A stretch of 64,000 bases of DNA, taken from NCBI GenBank assembly GCA_000310025.1, contig FN649733.1:2601549-2665548 (forward strand), read 5' to 3'. Source of the DNA: Ectocarpus siliculosus (lineage: Eukaryota; Sar; Phaeophyceae; Ectocarpales; Ectocarpaceae). The stretch's first letter is position 1; every line of letters begins with the position of its first letter. Positions 45,395 to 57,533 of the stretch are shown here, piece after piece. A program made the translations under genes and the position numbers. The notes below the pieces were generated by a model, which was not told where the DNA came from, did no database searches, and saw nothing but the letters and a program-made list of their open reading frames with translations.

Positions 45395-48300
45395 TCAAAA
45401 CGCCTGATGAGGAGTGCGTCGGGGGCCGCGATCCTTCCCCGCGCTCTCCTGTGTGTTTCTCTCTCCACTGGCAACGCCTCCGCCACCCGACCCCGCCGCA
45501 GCCTCTGCGGGCTGCTGCTGCTGCTGCTGCTGCTGCTGACACCTTACCCCCATTCTCGCCTTGAGGTTCGCTAAGCTGCCGAAACGCGCCTCACGCTGCT
45601 CGCCTTCGTCCGCCCTCCCGGCTCCGAGTGCAGAAGCAACAACGATCATTTCTGCTGCATCTGTCCCTACGCCATGCGCCATCGGCGGTCTGTCCTCGCC
45701 CATACGCCCTCGCAGCTCGACGTCGTCACCACCGTGCGATCTTTCTCCCCACCCTTGGGCCGCAACGTTCGTATTGGCAGCGTCGCTACCCCAGTTGCTT
45801 CGGGCAACCCCACCAGCAGCGGCGGCCCGGGTCTGCTCGCGTCTCAACCGCCTTCGGTCAGCACCGGCCCCTATGGCGCCACCGGCGTTACAAGATGACG
45901 TGGGCGCCTGCCGTCTGCTCCACGGTAGAGCCACGCTGGTGCCCGAGATGCCCATGCTGTCTGGACCGTCGGCGACTAGGCCAGCTGGTCTTGCTGAAGC
46001 CTCTGCGTACGCCGACGACCCGTGTTTCAGCGGGTGCGGAGGCTGAGCTTGGTTCTGAAACATCCTACCTACCCCCGTTGAAGATGAAACTGCAAGTGGT
46101 CCGTTGGGTATGACAAGGTCGTTACCGGTGCGACCCTCGCCGTTTGGTAAACCGCTCCCACCAGCTGCATCTCCTCCGCTGGCGCCGTCCCAGGTCGTGA
46201 CGGGGACTCCCGAGGCTGAATTTCCGGCGAATCCGGCGGAGCTCGGGGCTACACTGTCAGACGGAGGTTGGTTTTGGGGGTTTGGGCTCCGATCCTTGGG
46301 TACCGGCTGCCGCTGCTTCACCGAGATGCCTCTCACCGCGGCCAGGTCGTTGAGCGACAAGTTTCTCTCATCCCGTGCCCTGCTGCCCTTCGCCGCGAAA
46401 GCGTCGTCGCCGGCCGGCACCGCCAGGAGCCCATCAGAACTGCACCCGAAGGCAAGGGACACCGGTAGCGGGCCGTGGAACGGCGCCACGCACGACGCCG
46501 CGTCGGGAATGATGGAGGACACGACGAGGCCGTCTTCGATGCTGTCGTCGTCGTGGTCGCCTTGCAGGTGGCCGCCGCCGCCACCGCCAGTGTTCGACGG
46601 CACTCGACGTCTCCTCGACCTGGTCTGTGGGTACTTTGGCTTCGGCTGCAACGACGACGATGATGACAACGGCGGTTGAGGCGGCGGGGGGTGAGTCGTC
46701 TGGCGAGTTGTTCGCGACATGGTCTTGGACGGCCGGCGTTTTGGCCACTGTTGCCCTGTCGAGCGCCCCAGGGTGGTCTCCATCATCTGCTCAAGCCTGT
46801 CCCTCGGCTGGTGCTGTTGCTGTTGCTTTTGGTGCCGACTTTTTTCTTGTTTTTCTTTATCGTCTTCCTCTGCTCCTGCCGCTGAGTCAGTTGCCGATAC
46901 AGACGCTGACCCCCCCTGGGTTGAGCTGGGGTTGATGTTCCCGCTCTCTATGACAGCGATGCCAGCGGGACCGTCTTTCTTCGCCCCCCCCCCGTTCATC
47001 TTTGCGGCTGTGTTCTGGCGGGAGTCTTCCTCGCTATCTGAAGACGACGAGCCCCAGCCGCCCCTCCTTCCGTTTCTACATCGAGGGATTAGCACGCCGC
47101 TGTCGCCGTCGTCGCCATCATCTTGGTCATCACCGTTATGGACGTCGCCGCCGTGGTCACCATCGTCGAACGATGTACTCCCGACGCTGTCGGTACGACC
47201 CACGACAACCCCCTCGGGAAGGAAGGCGTCCAAAGCGTCCGTGATTCCGACCTTCAACGAGAGAAAACACACGGTGAAAGGAAAAAACAACTCAAGATAG
47301 AAGGAGGAGCGTTTTTTTTCCTTACAAGAAGAGTGCCCTTTTGCTACCCAGTACCCCCATATGACACAACTGACTGGAATTGACAAAAAATTGACTTCCG
47401 AATCTCCAAGTCACTCATGCAGCGGATACAGGAGTTTACGTCAATGACAGGCGAGGAAAAAACATGCCTGGTTTACACCCACGCTTCCGGGAAAGCCAAC
47501 GTTGTCGAGGCCGTGCTCCTTGAGAACTGACTGCTGAAGAGCGATTGTTCGATCTCGTACGGCCAACTGATAGGGCGGGCACGATAGTTCGGCGCGAGAG
47601 GGCGAGGCGGGCGGGCGGACACGCGGTATTCAGAATATGGGGCCATCCCATACCAATTTGATATCCACTATTTCACCTCGACAGGCGAAGTGCCTACTGT
47701 TCGAAACAGAGGGTGGGGGTGAACTCATAGTCACACACTGGTCAGTCGTGCATGCCATAGTCGTTTGACCACTGACCTCGCATCCCTACCAAGCCGGGAC
47801 GGAGCACGCCGGGTTTTCACCGGACCAGGCTCTCACATCACCAAGCGCGAAGGGAAAGTTTTTTTCATGTGGTTTAGCCTTTCAAATTCTACTCGTGCAA
47901 GAAGAACCGCACGTCTTCTATGTTAGTGTCGAGATAGAAGCACCATGTGCACCGGTCGAGAAACGCGTATTACAGCACTCACTTGCAGCTGTAGCTTCTC
48001 TATGGTGAGGTCTTTCCCCCTCATGGCGCTCTCGTGCACAATTCGGCTCTGCTCTAGCTCCATATTGTCCAACTCTAGCTTGCCGATGCGATACTGCAAT
48101 CTCATGAGTTGGTTTCTGTCCTCGCCGGTTATCTGCGGCAGGAACACGAAGTCAAGTGGAAACGGGGGAAATTACGGCGTTCTCTTTCAGAACAGGTGCA
48201 AGTTCTGACATGCGCCAGCACCTCTCCGTCGTTCATACGGCGGTTGGTTCATGATCCTGTTTTCTATCTCCCGGTGTCGATCGTGTCAACCTCGTGGCCA

Positions 48301-51300
48301 ATACCAATACCGCGGAAGATGACAATATCACCATCGCTGTGGTAGTCAACCGATAGAAGCAAAACGGATTACGGGGCCTGGGCCTGGCCATGAGTCGCGA
48401 TAGTTTGAAGACCAACCACAAGACTCTAGCACCCAAACCCCATCGGAAAACCGGTTTTACTTTCGTACGGCGCACCTTTCCATCCAGGTCTGCTTTGAAC
48501 CTCTCGGCCTGGCGGCCGTTGTTCCTCAACCGTCGCGATATCTTGCGCTTCGTCTCGTTATTCTTGGAGATGGCGCTGCACAGCTGCTCGCACTCCCTCC
48601 ACGCCACCCTAACCTCTGGCGGTGGGGGTGAGATGATGCTCCCGTCACCCCGGCCGCCGGCGGCCGCCGCCTCCGCTGCTTCCGCGACGGCCTCTGCCCA
48701 CCCCCCGTGCCGTGTCAACCCTGTTGTTGAGGTACGTGCGTTATGAGGGCAGGGGGGAGGGGGTTCATATGTGCTGTTTTGTTTTAAGAAGAGGTAGGAG
48801 GAGGGGATAGAATACCAACAGCATACAGGGTGTGGTGGTATAGGTCACTCCAACTGCCTCTCCGTTCGTCTCTTTTCCAATCGTGTTTCGAATCATGTCC
48901 ATTAACACCCCTAGACACGCTCAGCCAGCTCGATCGAATTAGGCGACGAAACATCAACACGTTTCGGAGTTGTTCCACAAGTATTCTCGGTGTTTATCTC
49001 GCCTCTGTCTGCCTCCCTCCCCCTCGAGAGTCTGTAAAGTTGCAGACAGCTCCAAGCATGGACACTTGGGTTGTAGGAATACAGCAAGGTTGAAGACCTC
49101 TTGCGACTAACCCAGTAACTGCTGGTGTATATTTCGTTTTTTTGTCTCTCACCTCGTAACGCGTCGCTAGCGGCCTCTTGAGGAAGGCGCCTCCCACCGT
49201 GCCACTCCACAAGTGACAGTTGTCTCTTTCCGACCTACGATTGTGCGCACAAAGAGCATTGAAGGAAAAAACCAAGAGGAAAAAAGGCGATGGGTAGGGT
49301 TTGGTACATACACTACATGTGTTTAGTTGACACCACGATGATAGAGTTTCGAATAGGTTTGCTTTTGATGGTATTCGACGCTCCTCACATTAATTTCATT
49401 TTATGAGGTTATCTTTTGTCTTTTCAAGATATATATATATATCTGGGCTGTGAAGGACAGGCGTGTCGAGCTTTCTTACTTCATGAGCCATACGTCAGGT
49501 GAACTTGACACCTATACAAAAACGGTCACCTCTATGCTGTTCTGGACGTTTTGATCCTCCAGCTCGATAAGGGACCGCCGCAGCTGCATCCTTTCCCGGA
49601 AGTTCTCCACGATCTTCTCGCGTACCTGCTCTCGCCCCATCGGACGTTGTTGTGTAATTAAAAGAGATGTGTGCGCGTGGTTTGAGGACATACCCATGAT
49701 CTTCCCCGTACCTAACCGGGAGACAGGGTCGGTCGCATAGCCCGAACAGCGCTGAGCAAGCAGTCTCGCCATGGTTCCTTCTCACTAGAGTTACCCACCT
49801 CTTCCACGAAATCTCTGTCCTGAGGAGAGGAGACCACTGCTCCCTCCCCATCCGCCATCGACACCGGCGGAGAAGACGCGGGAGCATCCCTAACACCGGC
49901 AACCATGGCCAAGTCGATGCCGTTTCGGCTGCTTGTGCCGCTCCCGGCAGCCCCGTCGACCGCCTCCATCATCGACCCGGCGCCAGCATCAACGCCACCA
50001 ACGCTTCCAACATCGTTCGTAAGTTTTGCCGACGGTGACGACGACGGCGACAACAACAACGACGCCCGTTCCGAACTCCCGGTGATTTCTTTGCCGCGCG
50101 AGCCTCTGAGCTCTTGCTGCTCGTCGTCCGCGGGGGCGAACAGAGAGTTGGTACTCGCCTTGAGGGACGGAGAGAACACCATGGCCTGAAAGTGTGCGTG
50201 CAACGAGAAGAGACACGATGAGTTGTTATTGGAGGAGGGAGGAGCGTGGGGCCAATGTAATCACACTGCCCTGTGTAGGTTTTGCACGCTAGAACCCGAT
50301 CTCTCGGACGTGGTTGCAGAGGCGCAAGAAGAAGTCAACCGTCCTATCACCCCCGTTTAAGAGCGAGAGAAAGTAGTAAGCGGTGCTGTGTGTTTGGCAA
50401 GACGTTAGCACGGTATTGGTTTCTGCTACAGAGAGTTTCTTGTGCTTCGAGTCGGCACAGTTCGTGTCTTCAAAAACACTAACCCCGTCAAGGTTGTATC
50501 TGCGCGTGTGCTTTACAAGCTGGCTTGCTTGTGGAACCAACTAGCCAGTCAAGAACGACCGGGAAAACAACAGCAACAGAACGTGCGCTGCTTTGTCAAT
50601 AGTACGTGACATACACCTCCAAAGGAATGACAGGACGCTCGCTCGTACCTCAGACCGGCTAGAACCGACTCCGTCGCCGCCTGCGCCCGTGCCTACGCCG
50701 CCGCCACTCCGTCCGCCCCTCACGAGCTGGTGCTTGAGCCTGGTTATCTCGGTGCGCAGGCTGCCGATGAGGTTAACGTACTCGGAGATGTGGTGGTTCA
50801 CGTCCAGGGAGTTGCGGGTGGCGTTCGTCTTGATGTTCTTGGCGCGGTTGGCGTACTTGAGGGTATTGAGCGTTTCCTCGAAAGATGACGAGGCACCGCT
50901 GCGAAACATTACCATCACACAAGGTGTCGCATGGCACAGAATAAGGAAGGGTCTCCAGTGAAAACGCGCGCATGCTTTCCTCGTCAACTTTAGCTGGCAA
51001 TCGGTTCTCCGACAAAGAGGGGAGGGGGTGATCCAGCAGTGGTCTCGAAACAGAGTCGGAGTCGCAAGCGATACAGCTCGTTCTCGCCATCGTGCTGTAT
51101 GTAGCTCTCGTTTTGCGAGGAGAGCTGTTTGATTTCTACTGTTTGTCAACTGTCTCCGTCGTCAGCAAATCGCGAAGCGGTAACGTCACGTACACGGCGT
51201 CTCGCGCGACGTCAGCGCGATGAGGCTACATAGAGAATTCATTCATGGGTTACCATTGTGTGTCGTGGGTATAGTATAGTCTACAAAGTCTTCACGCTCA

Positions 51301-54300
51301 CCTTATGTTGGCAATCATGACGGTTCGGCAGTTTCCCCCCAGGGAATCTTTCAACAGGCGAGTCAGCTTCGAATCACTGCAGCGTGGTGCACCAAACGAG
51401 GGGGTTGTCGAGATGAGGTGGAGGAGAGGAAGATGAGGGAGAAAACTGCGCACGGTCAGGGAACTGAGGGTTTTTGGAGAAACGACGCGTCGTTTGCACC
51501 ATTCGATTTGCGATTGTTCTGAGTTTTTGACGTCCTTGGTGTGCCGAGCTTGTGCTCGAGACTTTTCAGGTGTCATTGTTATTCTGCTGTCTTGCACGAA
51601 AACACGCGATGGATCGCCACTGCTGCTCTCAAGGATGACTTGTTCCCCCGCCGAATGACGCCTTCTGTCATCTTCCTCCTACACTCACCGATAAGGAACA
51701 AACTGCCCCTTGTTGCCCCTCTCCCCTAGCGCGTTGATGCAGTTTCCTAGCGCTAGCAACGAGCGATTGATGTTGGCTCCCTCCACCAAGCGCACCCCTC
51801 GGTTTTGCGTGGCGGCCGCTCTTTTGTTGTTTGTTGCGCGTGTGCGCGGGAAGCGTGATTTTCCCGTCGTGGAGGGATTCATCGTGGCCGGGCGTGCAGG
51901 TAGGTGTGACGGGGGTAGGGTGGTGGTCAGTTGCTGTCAAAGCGCGGTGTAGCAGCACCCCGTACGTGTGTTTCTTGCGGGAAATGTAGGTAGAAGAGTG
52001 AGGGGAGGTGTGGAAGTAATGTCTGTTCCATTAGCGCTGTCTACAGGTCAATACACCACCCGCGAGGGAAAAACGGATCACGTACGTACCTGTGGGCATT
52101 TTTCGGTGCGGATTTGTTTTCGTCGTCGAGCGCAAGCTTTTCAACACTTCTGTTAGACCTACCGGTCACCACCAAGGAAACTACGGCATGAATTACTCTA
52201 GACAGAAACACAGAGCACGTCTTCTTTGTTTCCGTGGGCAACGTACCTTTCAGATCCCGCCAGGTCCACCAGGCTCAGCTTTCCAATATGCATCGTCGCT
52301 ACCGTTCCCGGCGCTTTGTCACGACTCTCCACCACCACCTGACACCATCGGCAAGGAAAATGAAGGTCAACACTTGGGCATCGAAGTTGTTGGTTGACCC
52401 CGTGCCAGGGAACGCCCTCGCTAGTTTGGTGAGACCACCAGTAAGTACATACAGGTGTATCGACGCAATTGCGAACCAGACTCGTCACACAATCTACCAA
52501 GAGTTGTGTTCTTGAACATTAGAATCGAAATACTAAACAACGTTTTTTCAGAATGGAGCATGCAGTCTGAGAATGGTCTTCCGACGAATTGCCCAATGTC
52601 AGCTGAGCTTATTTGTGACACTCATGATGTGCTGCAACGTCGAAAGAGGGCGTCGAAGTGAGGTTGAAACAAGGCGACATCGAACCATTTGCCTTGAACT
52701 GCATACGTGAACACTCTTGTTCGGCTGTGAAGTTACGTGTTGCCTGCAGAAAAATTGGGCTGATATTCGACTGACAAAATGGTATCACGCCGCGGCACTA
52801 CAGACAAGCAAGAGGCCACCTGCGACAGCAACACGCAGCGGCCATGCAATATCTGGCGTGTGAACAGCACCAAGGGCCGGGCGGTCGTAGGGAAGTGTGG
52901 GGTGAAATGCGGTGTGGTAAGATGTACCGTACGCGGCATCCAGAGTTGTAACTCAACAATCCACGCCCACCTGCAGCACCGCGTGCGAACGGGAAGAGGC
53001 AGCATTAGCGCGTGTAGCTTGCTGGGTTCGGCTCTGGTTCCCTTGGTGAAGGAGGTCCATGATCTCTTCCGGTGTCCGGGCTTCCACTTCGGCTAGTCCC
53101 GAGACAGTCGGGCCCTGGCGGATGGAAAGATCGCCCGAAACACACACCCAAACCGCAAACCTTGGTCAGAAGAGAAGGGAAAGGCATTGTTCGGAAGTAC
53201 GTTCCGCAAGAAGTCGGGGGACGACGTAGAAATAAAAATAATCGATATATACCAATCACATCGAACTACGTACTTCGACTTGTTGTGTGCCGCACACCAG
53301 TATCTTGACCAACGTTAGATTTGGCCGTTGTCGTTTCGGCTGTGAACAACGTGCTTGGCCCGCCCCTCACCTTGATGGGGTCTTCCCGCAAATCCAAAAA
53401 CTCCCCGGTGTCGTTCAAGAGATCACGAATATTTTCGTTGTACACCTGCACAACGAAATGTCCCAGACGTTAGTTCAGGAAGGTGAGGCAACACCGAAAA
53501 CTGAAAGACAGCTATTTTGGTTTGTTCTGAGGTCGATGGCCACAAAAAAATGCGACGAGGAGAGCGAATTGGTTGGCCGCGTCCTTCCCGCGTACAGATT
53601 TGGATCCAATACGGTTGCAAATGCCCATGCTAGCACATATGTCTGGGCGAGACCTTGTCTTACCTCGAGGAAGGAGACGGTCACGGAGTAACGCCTACCC
53701 TGTACCTCGCTTGCCTGGCTCGTTCGTTTGTTGACAGGAGCATGGACGGCAACGTCAACACCAAACGGTAGAGCAGCGAGGAGAGGGGGGTGGGGAGAAA
53801 GGCCGGTCCTGACTCAACCAGAGACGTCTTTGAATCCGCACACCGGAACATTTCAAGATGCTCATATGTGCTGCGCATCAGTCCATACAGATGCATAGGA
53901 GTGTGCGCACGTGGCAAAACCGGCCTCGTTTTTTTTTTCGTTTCGATCTTGCACATTGTACCACGACCGTGGTATAATCGCATCCAAGGCGACTCGTCAC
54001 TCACCCTGCGCTGTTGCTTGAAGAGATCCTGCAGCGTGAGGACCATGATGCCCTGGTGGCCCTCCTGGCCGTTCCCGATCATGGTGTACGTCTTGCCGGC
54101 ACCGGTGCATCCATACGCGAACACGGTTGCGTTGTAACCGTCGACGACGCCCTGGCAGTAGCAAAAGGTGCAACGGGTATTTTATTTCGTATGTATGTTG
54201 CCTTGGATCCAATACATGTCTCCGCAGCATGTAACAACATGGGAAAGGCCCCAGCACCGAATCGTAGCTATGTAACCTGATCGAAACGGGTGGCATGCGA

Positions 54301-56052
54301 TGTGGATTACACCTCGACAGGCTTGTAGCTTGAATATCACCAGCTACGTACGTACAGTTCAAGGCTGGAAGCTCGGTGCTACCACCCTTCACTCTCCCTG
54401 CGATCATCAAGAAAGAGAGCAGCTCGCGCATCAGCCAAAATCTAACTCATTGTTCACCTGTATGAGAAATTTCGTGGTGTTTTCATAGACGGCCCTCTGC
54501 GTCGCCGTGGCATCGAACACGTAGTCGAAGGCGTACCTATCGTGCGAATTCACAAAAAATAGTCTTACTGCGCAAGACCGTGGCGGGAACATGCACGCAC
54601 TGTTGCCTGCCGTGGTTGACCCACACGGTGCCACAAGTTCTTGTTGAGACGGGGCATATACCCAATCAACCGCATCGCCGCAAATGCGTCGGTGCTCTCT
54701 TCACGACTCGCATCAGCCCATGTTTCTGCGGGGCACTCCTTCGCGTCCGGAGGTCAGCATTTGTCTCGCAGAGCAACAACTGTCTCCTTTCCCTACACAG
54801 CTGAAAAACCTCGGCACAAATGCTATCCAATGCCCCTGCAACTTCTCTCTTCCTCCTCCTGCTAGTTTAACCCGAAACAACACTCTCAATTAAGTTAATA
54901 GGCCGTTCCAAATCGCGTGTGGGGTTAAGATGCCAGAAAGCGCGATGGCACAACCGAGGTACGAAGAGCAGCTCTACGTTTAGGTCAGCGAGCCTTGGCG
55001 TTACCGTAAAAGATGAGCTTGGCACAACGGAAGAAGTGCACCAACCACGAACCTTTTCTCTCTGGTGCGGTTTACCCGGAGGGGGTCAACTTCTTGGTTG
55101 ACCTTTGCAGGGTCCATCAGGACCACCACCCTGTGATCCAGCACCTGGGGTGACCACACCATGAGCAAATGGAAAGGCAAAGCGGGCTAGGCGTGTTCCG
55201 TCCATAGAGCGTGCTGTAGGGGCTGGCCTAGACGAAACAATACTGTTATTGAGGAACACAACTTCTTCAGCACGTGGGAAGCATATGAAACACGCCGTTT
55301 ATCCAACCTATAGTCTACACAATTACCTTGGCCACTTCTACGTGTTCTCGGTCGTGCTTCAGCAGCGGCCTCAGCCTCACTGCCACCAGAGTGTTGCTCT
55401 GTCCCGCCTGCATGCGAAACTTGGTGTCCTGCGTTCCCAACCTAGCTCGCCTCGCGTTTTCCCCGACCTCCCCTCCACGTTGGCCTCCTCTACGATGGCC
55501 TCCCCCCGCCGCGCCGCCGCCGCCGCCGCCGCCCTCGGTGACAGACGAGCCAAAAGAGAGCTGCGACGACACTCGTCGTGGTCGCTCTTTAACACCGTCC
55601 GCGTTTCCACGAACCACCCCACCCCCTCTAGCAAGACTGCCGCTGTTGCCTTCTGCGCCTACCGTTTGCCCAACTTCTGCGACCGATCTCCGTCTTCCGC
55701 CGCCCTTACGATCACGTGCCCTTCGACCGCCGACGACCTGCTGCCTCGCGTCCGATGTTCTCTTGGTAGGAAGGTGGTGCTGTTCGTCAACCACTACCCG
55801 ACTCCCGGGCGAGCCGAAACTCGCACCGCCGCTACTGCCTCCCTTGAATGCTCGTGTGTGTTCCGTCGGCGCTGCCCCGTTGTCTCTGCCTCCCGCTCTT
55901 CCGCCACCTCGGACGTCTCTTTCACCTCTAGCGTCCGCGTTTATTCTGGCCGGGGTGACTGCTACGGCCGTCGGTCGGGGCCCGGTGGGGAAACCCAATG
56001 TCCGGGATGCGACCGGAACCGACGGAACCAACGCCGCCGCCGCCGGCGGCAT
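45395..56052 (-). CDS. Kinesin-8 family motor protein (KIF18/KIF19-like)
   Basis: Plus-end motor expected to act on microtubule ends, limiting spindle or ciliary length. Exons: 56052-55327, 55146-55053, 54536-54458, 54151-54005, 53699-53664, 53445-53371, 53114-52971, 52338-52247, 51820-51689, 51376-51302, 50898-50649, 50185-49799, 49625-49530, 49234-49153, 48720-48476, 48132-47983, 47251-45395; phases agree except at 55053. A ~220-residue Gly/Arg-rich N-terminal extension precedes [12 protein letters not shown]. Motor marks: P-loop [14 protein letters not shown], switch [10 protein letters not shown], switch [39 protein letters not shown]. Neck [11 protein letters not shown] followed by [18 protein letters not shown] is the kinesin-8 signature. 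Short coiled coils follow, then a 618-residue disordered acidic, poly-Gln tail. In exon 55146-55053 the frame slips by one base before NRTREKRYAFD. First ATG in frame is at 56052. Confidence 0.9.
47727..47850 (-). mobile_element. Interspersed repeat family, copy 2
   Basis: Near full-length copy in the inverse orientation, within an intron of the kinesin-8 gene (between exons 48132-47983 and 47251-45395). Confidence 0.65.
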
Positions 56053-57533
56053 ATCGACAGACTCGACGGCGCCGAGATGTTGTTCCAAGCGGCCGCCGCT
56101 TGACGACGGTCGACTTTGCTCAGCATCGCCGGCCCCTGCATGTACGTCATTTAATAAGCAGGAAGTCACAGAGCAGCTATGTAGACTGTGGCTGCTACTG
56201 CTGGCGTCGTGGTACGATGAACCGGTTGGGAACCGGTTGGAATGTGCTCAAGCATGACGCTCGTCGCAAGTAGAAATCACCCGAGATACAGCAGCACCAT
56301 CGACGTATAAATGACATAACGGATATCTTTATCACACTTAGTCGTCGGGTTCGTTACAGCCACGCGTGTTTTTTCTTTTATCCCTACAACCTTGCCTTTC
56401 CAACGTCTGATCATGTTTGGACGCATAGAGTATACAAACAGTTCTTCGTGGGCAGACACAGCTGTGCAGCAAGAGGCTGCGACTGTTCAACAAAACGGGG
56501 GCCAAGCGAAGTCATTCGTCTTGCGTATCTACTACGTAGTATACGTGCTACAGTACGTTTTGTTTAGGCTGACCTTGTGGGTTTAATGTTGAGCAAGGAA
56601 ATATTTGCCGTGAAGAGTATACAGCTCATAGGTTTCTGCAATCAAAAGATCCGAACGATTGGTCTACAGATCTACTGTAACCTTCTACATGCAGCACCAG
56701 TTAGTTATTTGAACAGCAGTAGACTAATAGTATATTATTATTGTGGTCTACAACAGTAATAACATAGCAAATACGTGAGAGAATAACCTCAGATTCGAAA
56801 GGGCGTGCTGCAAAAGTACGCGATGATTTCGGCGGCGACAACAACATGTACGGGAGTCACACCGAAACATGTACGGGGCCACGGCTAGCTATCGGTTGCC
56901 GTCGCCGTAAATGAGTGAGTAACCCAAGATTCGAAGATCCAAACACTGGTGGCGACTCTGGCATTCCATGGCCAGCTGTTCAAACCCTGATAAACAGAAC
57001 TTGACATTAGTACGAAGCAATTACCACAAAATCTGCTGCAACGGTCTCGAGACTCTTCCTATTGTTGTAAGTGTTGTTTGGATCCTACTGGTACGAACGA
57101 GCGAATGAGCGATGCGGGTAAAATGCACGGCGATTCTTTGGGCTGACCTTGATTCCGTGTGTTCTCGCCCCTCCCACGGAAGCTCTCCGTCCGAACACTC
57201 AAAGCCATCATCGTGGTCTAACGTGTCAGAGTAAGTAGCAGGCGAAGGGTAGCCGCATTCCCGATACCATAAGCGCCACGCTAGCTAGATATCGCTCCCT
57301 TTCTCCCTTTCTTCCGAGGATTCTGTTGGCTGGTTCTCCCTCGCAGCTGGTAACTGTTCGGCGATTGGGCGTTTCGTGCGGCGCAACTTTCACCCCGCTG
57401 AAGGCATCTTCCCGTCCTCACTCACACGTCCCACTCACCACGGCGGACAACGTCCCAAGCACGGGAAGCTCAAGCTTCCTGCTGGGTAAACGGTAAAATA
57501 GAGAACCTCCAGGGTCAAAGAGAGTGAGCCAGA
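56053..57533. promoter_or_regulatory. Divergent intergenic region between the two kinesin genes
   Basis: 1481 bases between the two start codons, on opposite strands. No open frame of interest. It must hold both promoters and both 5' UTRs unless upstream non-coding exons exist. I see no clear TATA box or known motif that I would defend. Confidence 0.5.

Noticed and set aside
45561-47300. Plus-strand open frames of 160-190 codons
   Set aside because: Shadows of the long terminal kinesin-8 exon, which is in phase with the upstream exon.
55249-56257. Two ~290-codon plus-strand open frames
   Set aside because: They lie opposite the GC-rich first exon of the kinesin-8 gene, which is anchored by motor sequence.
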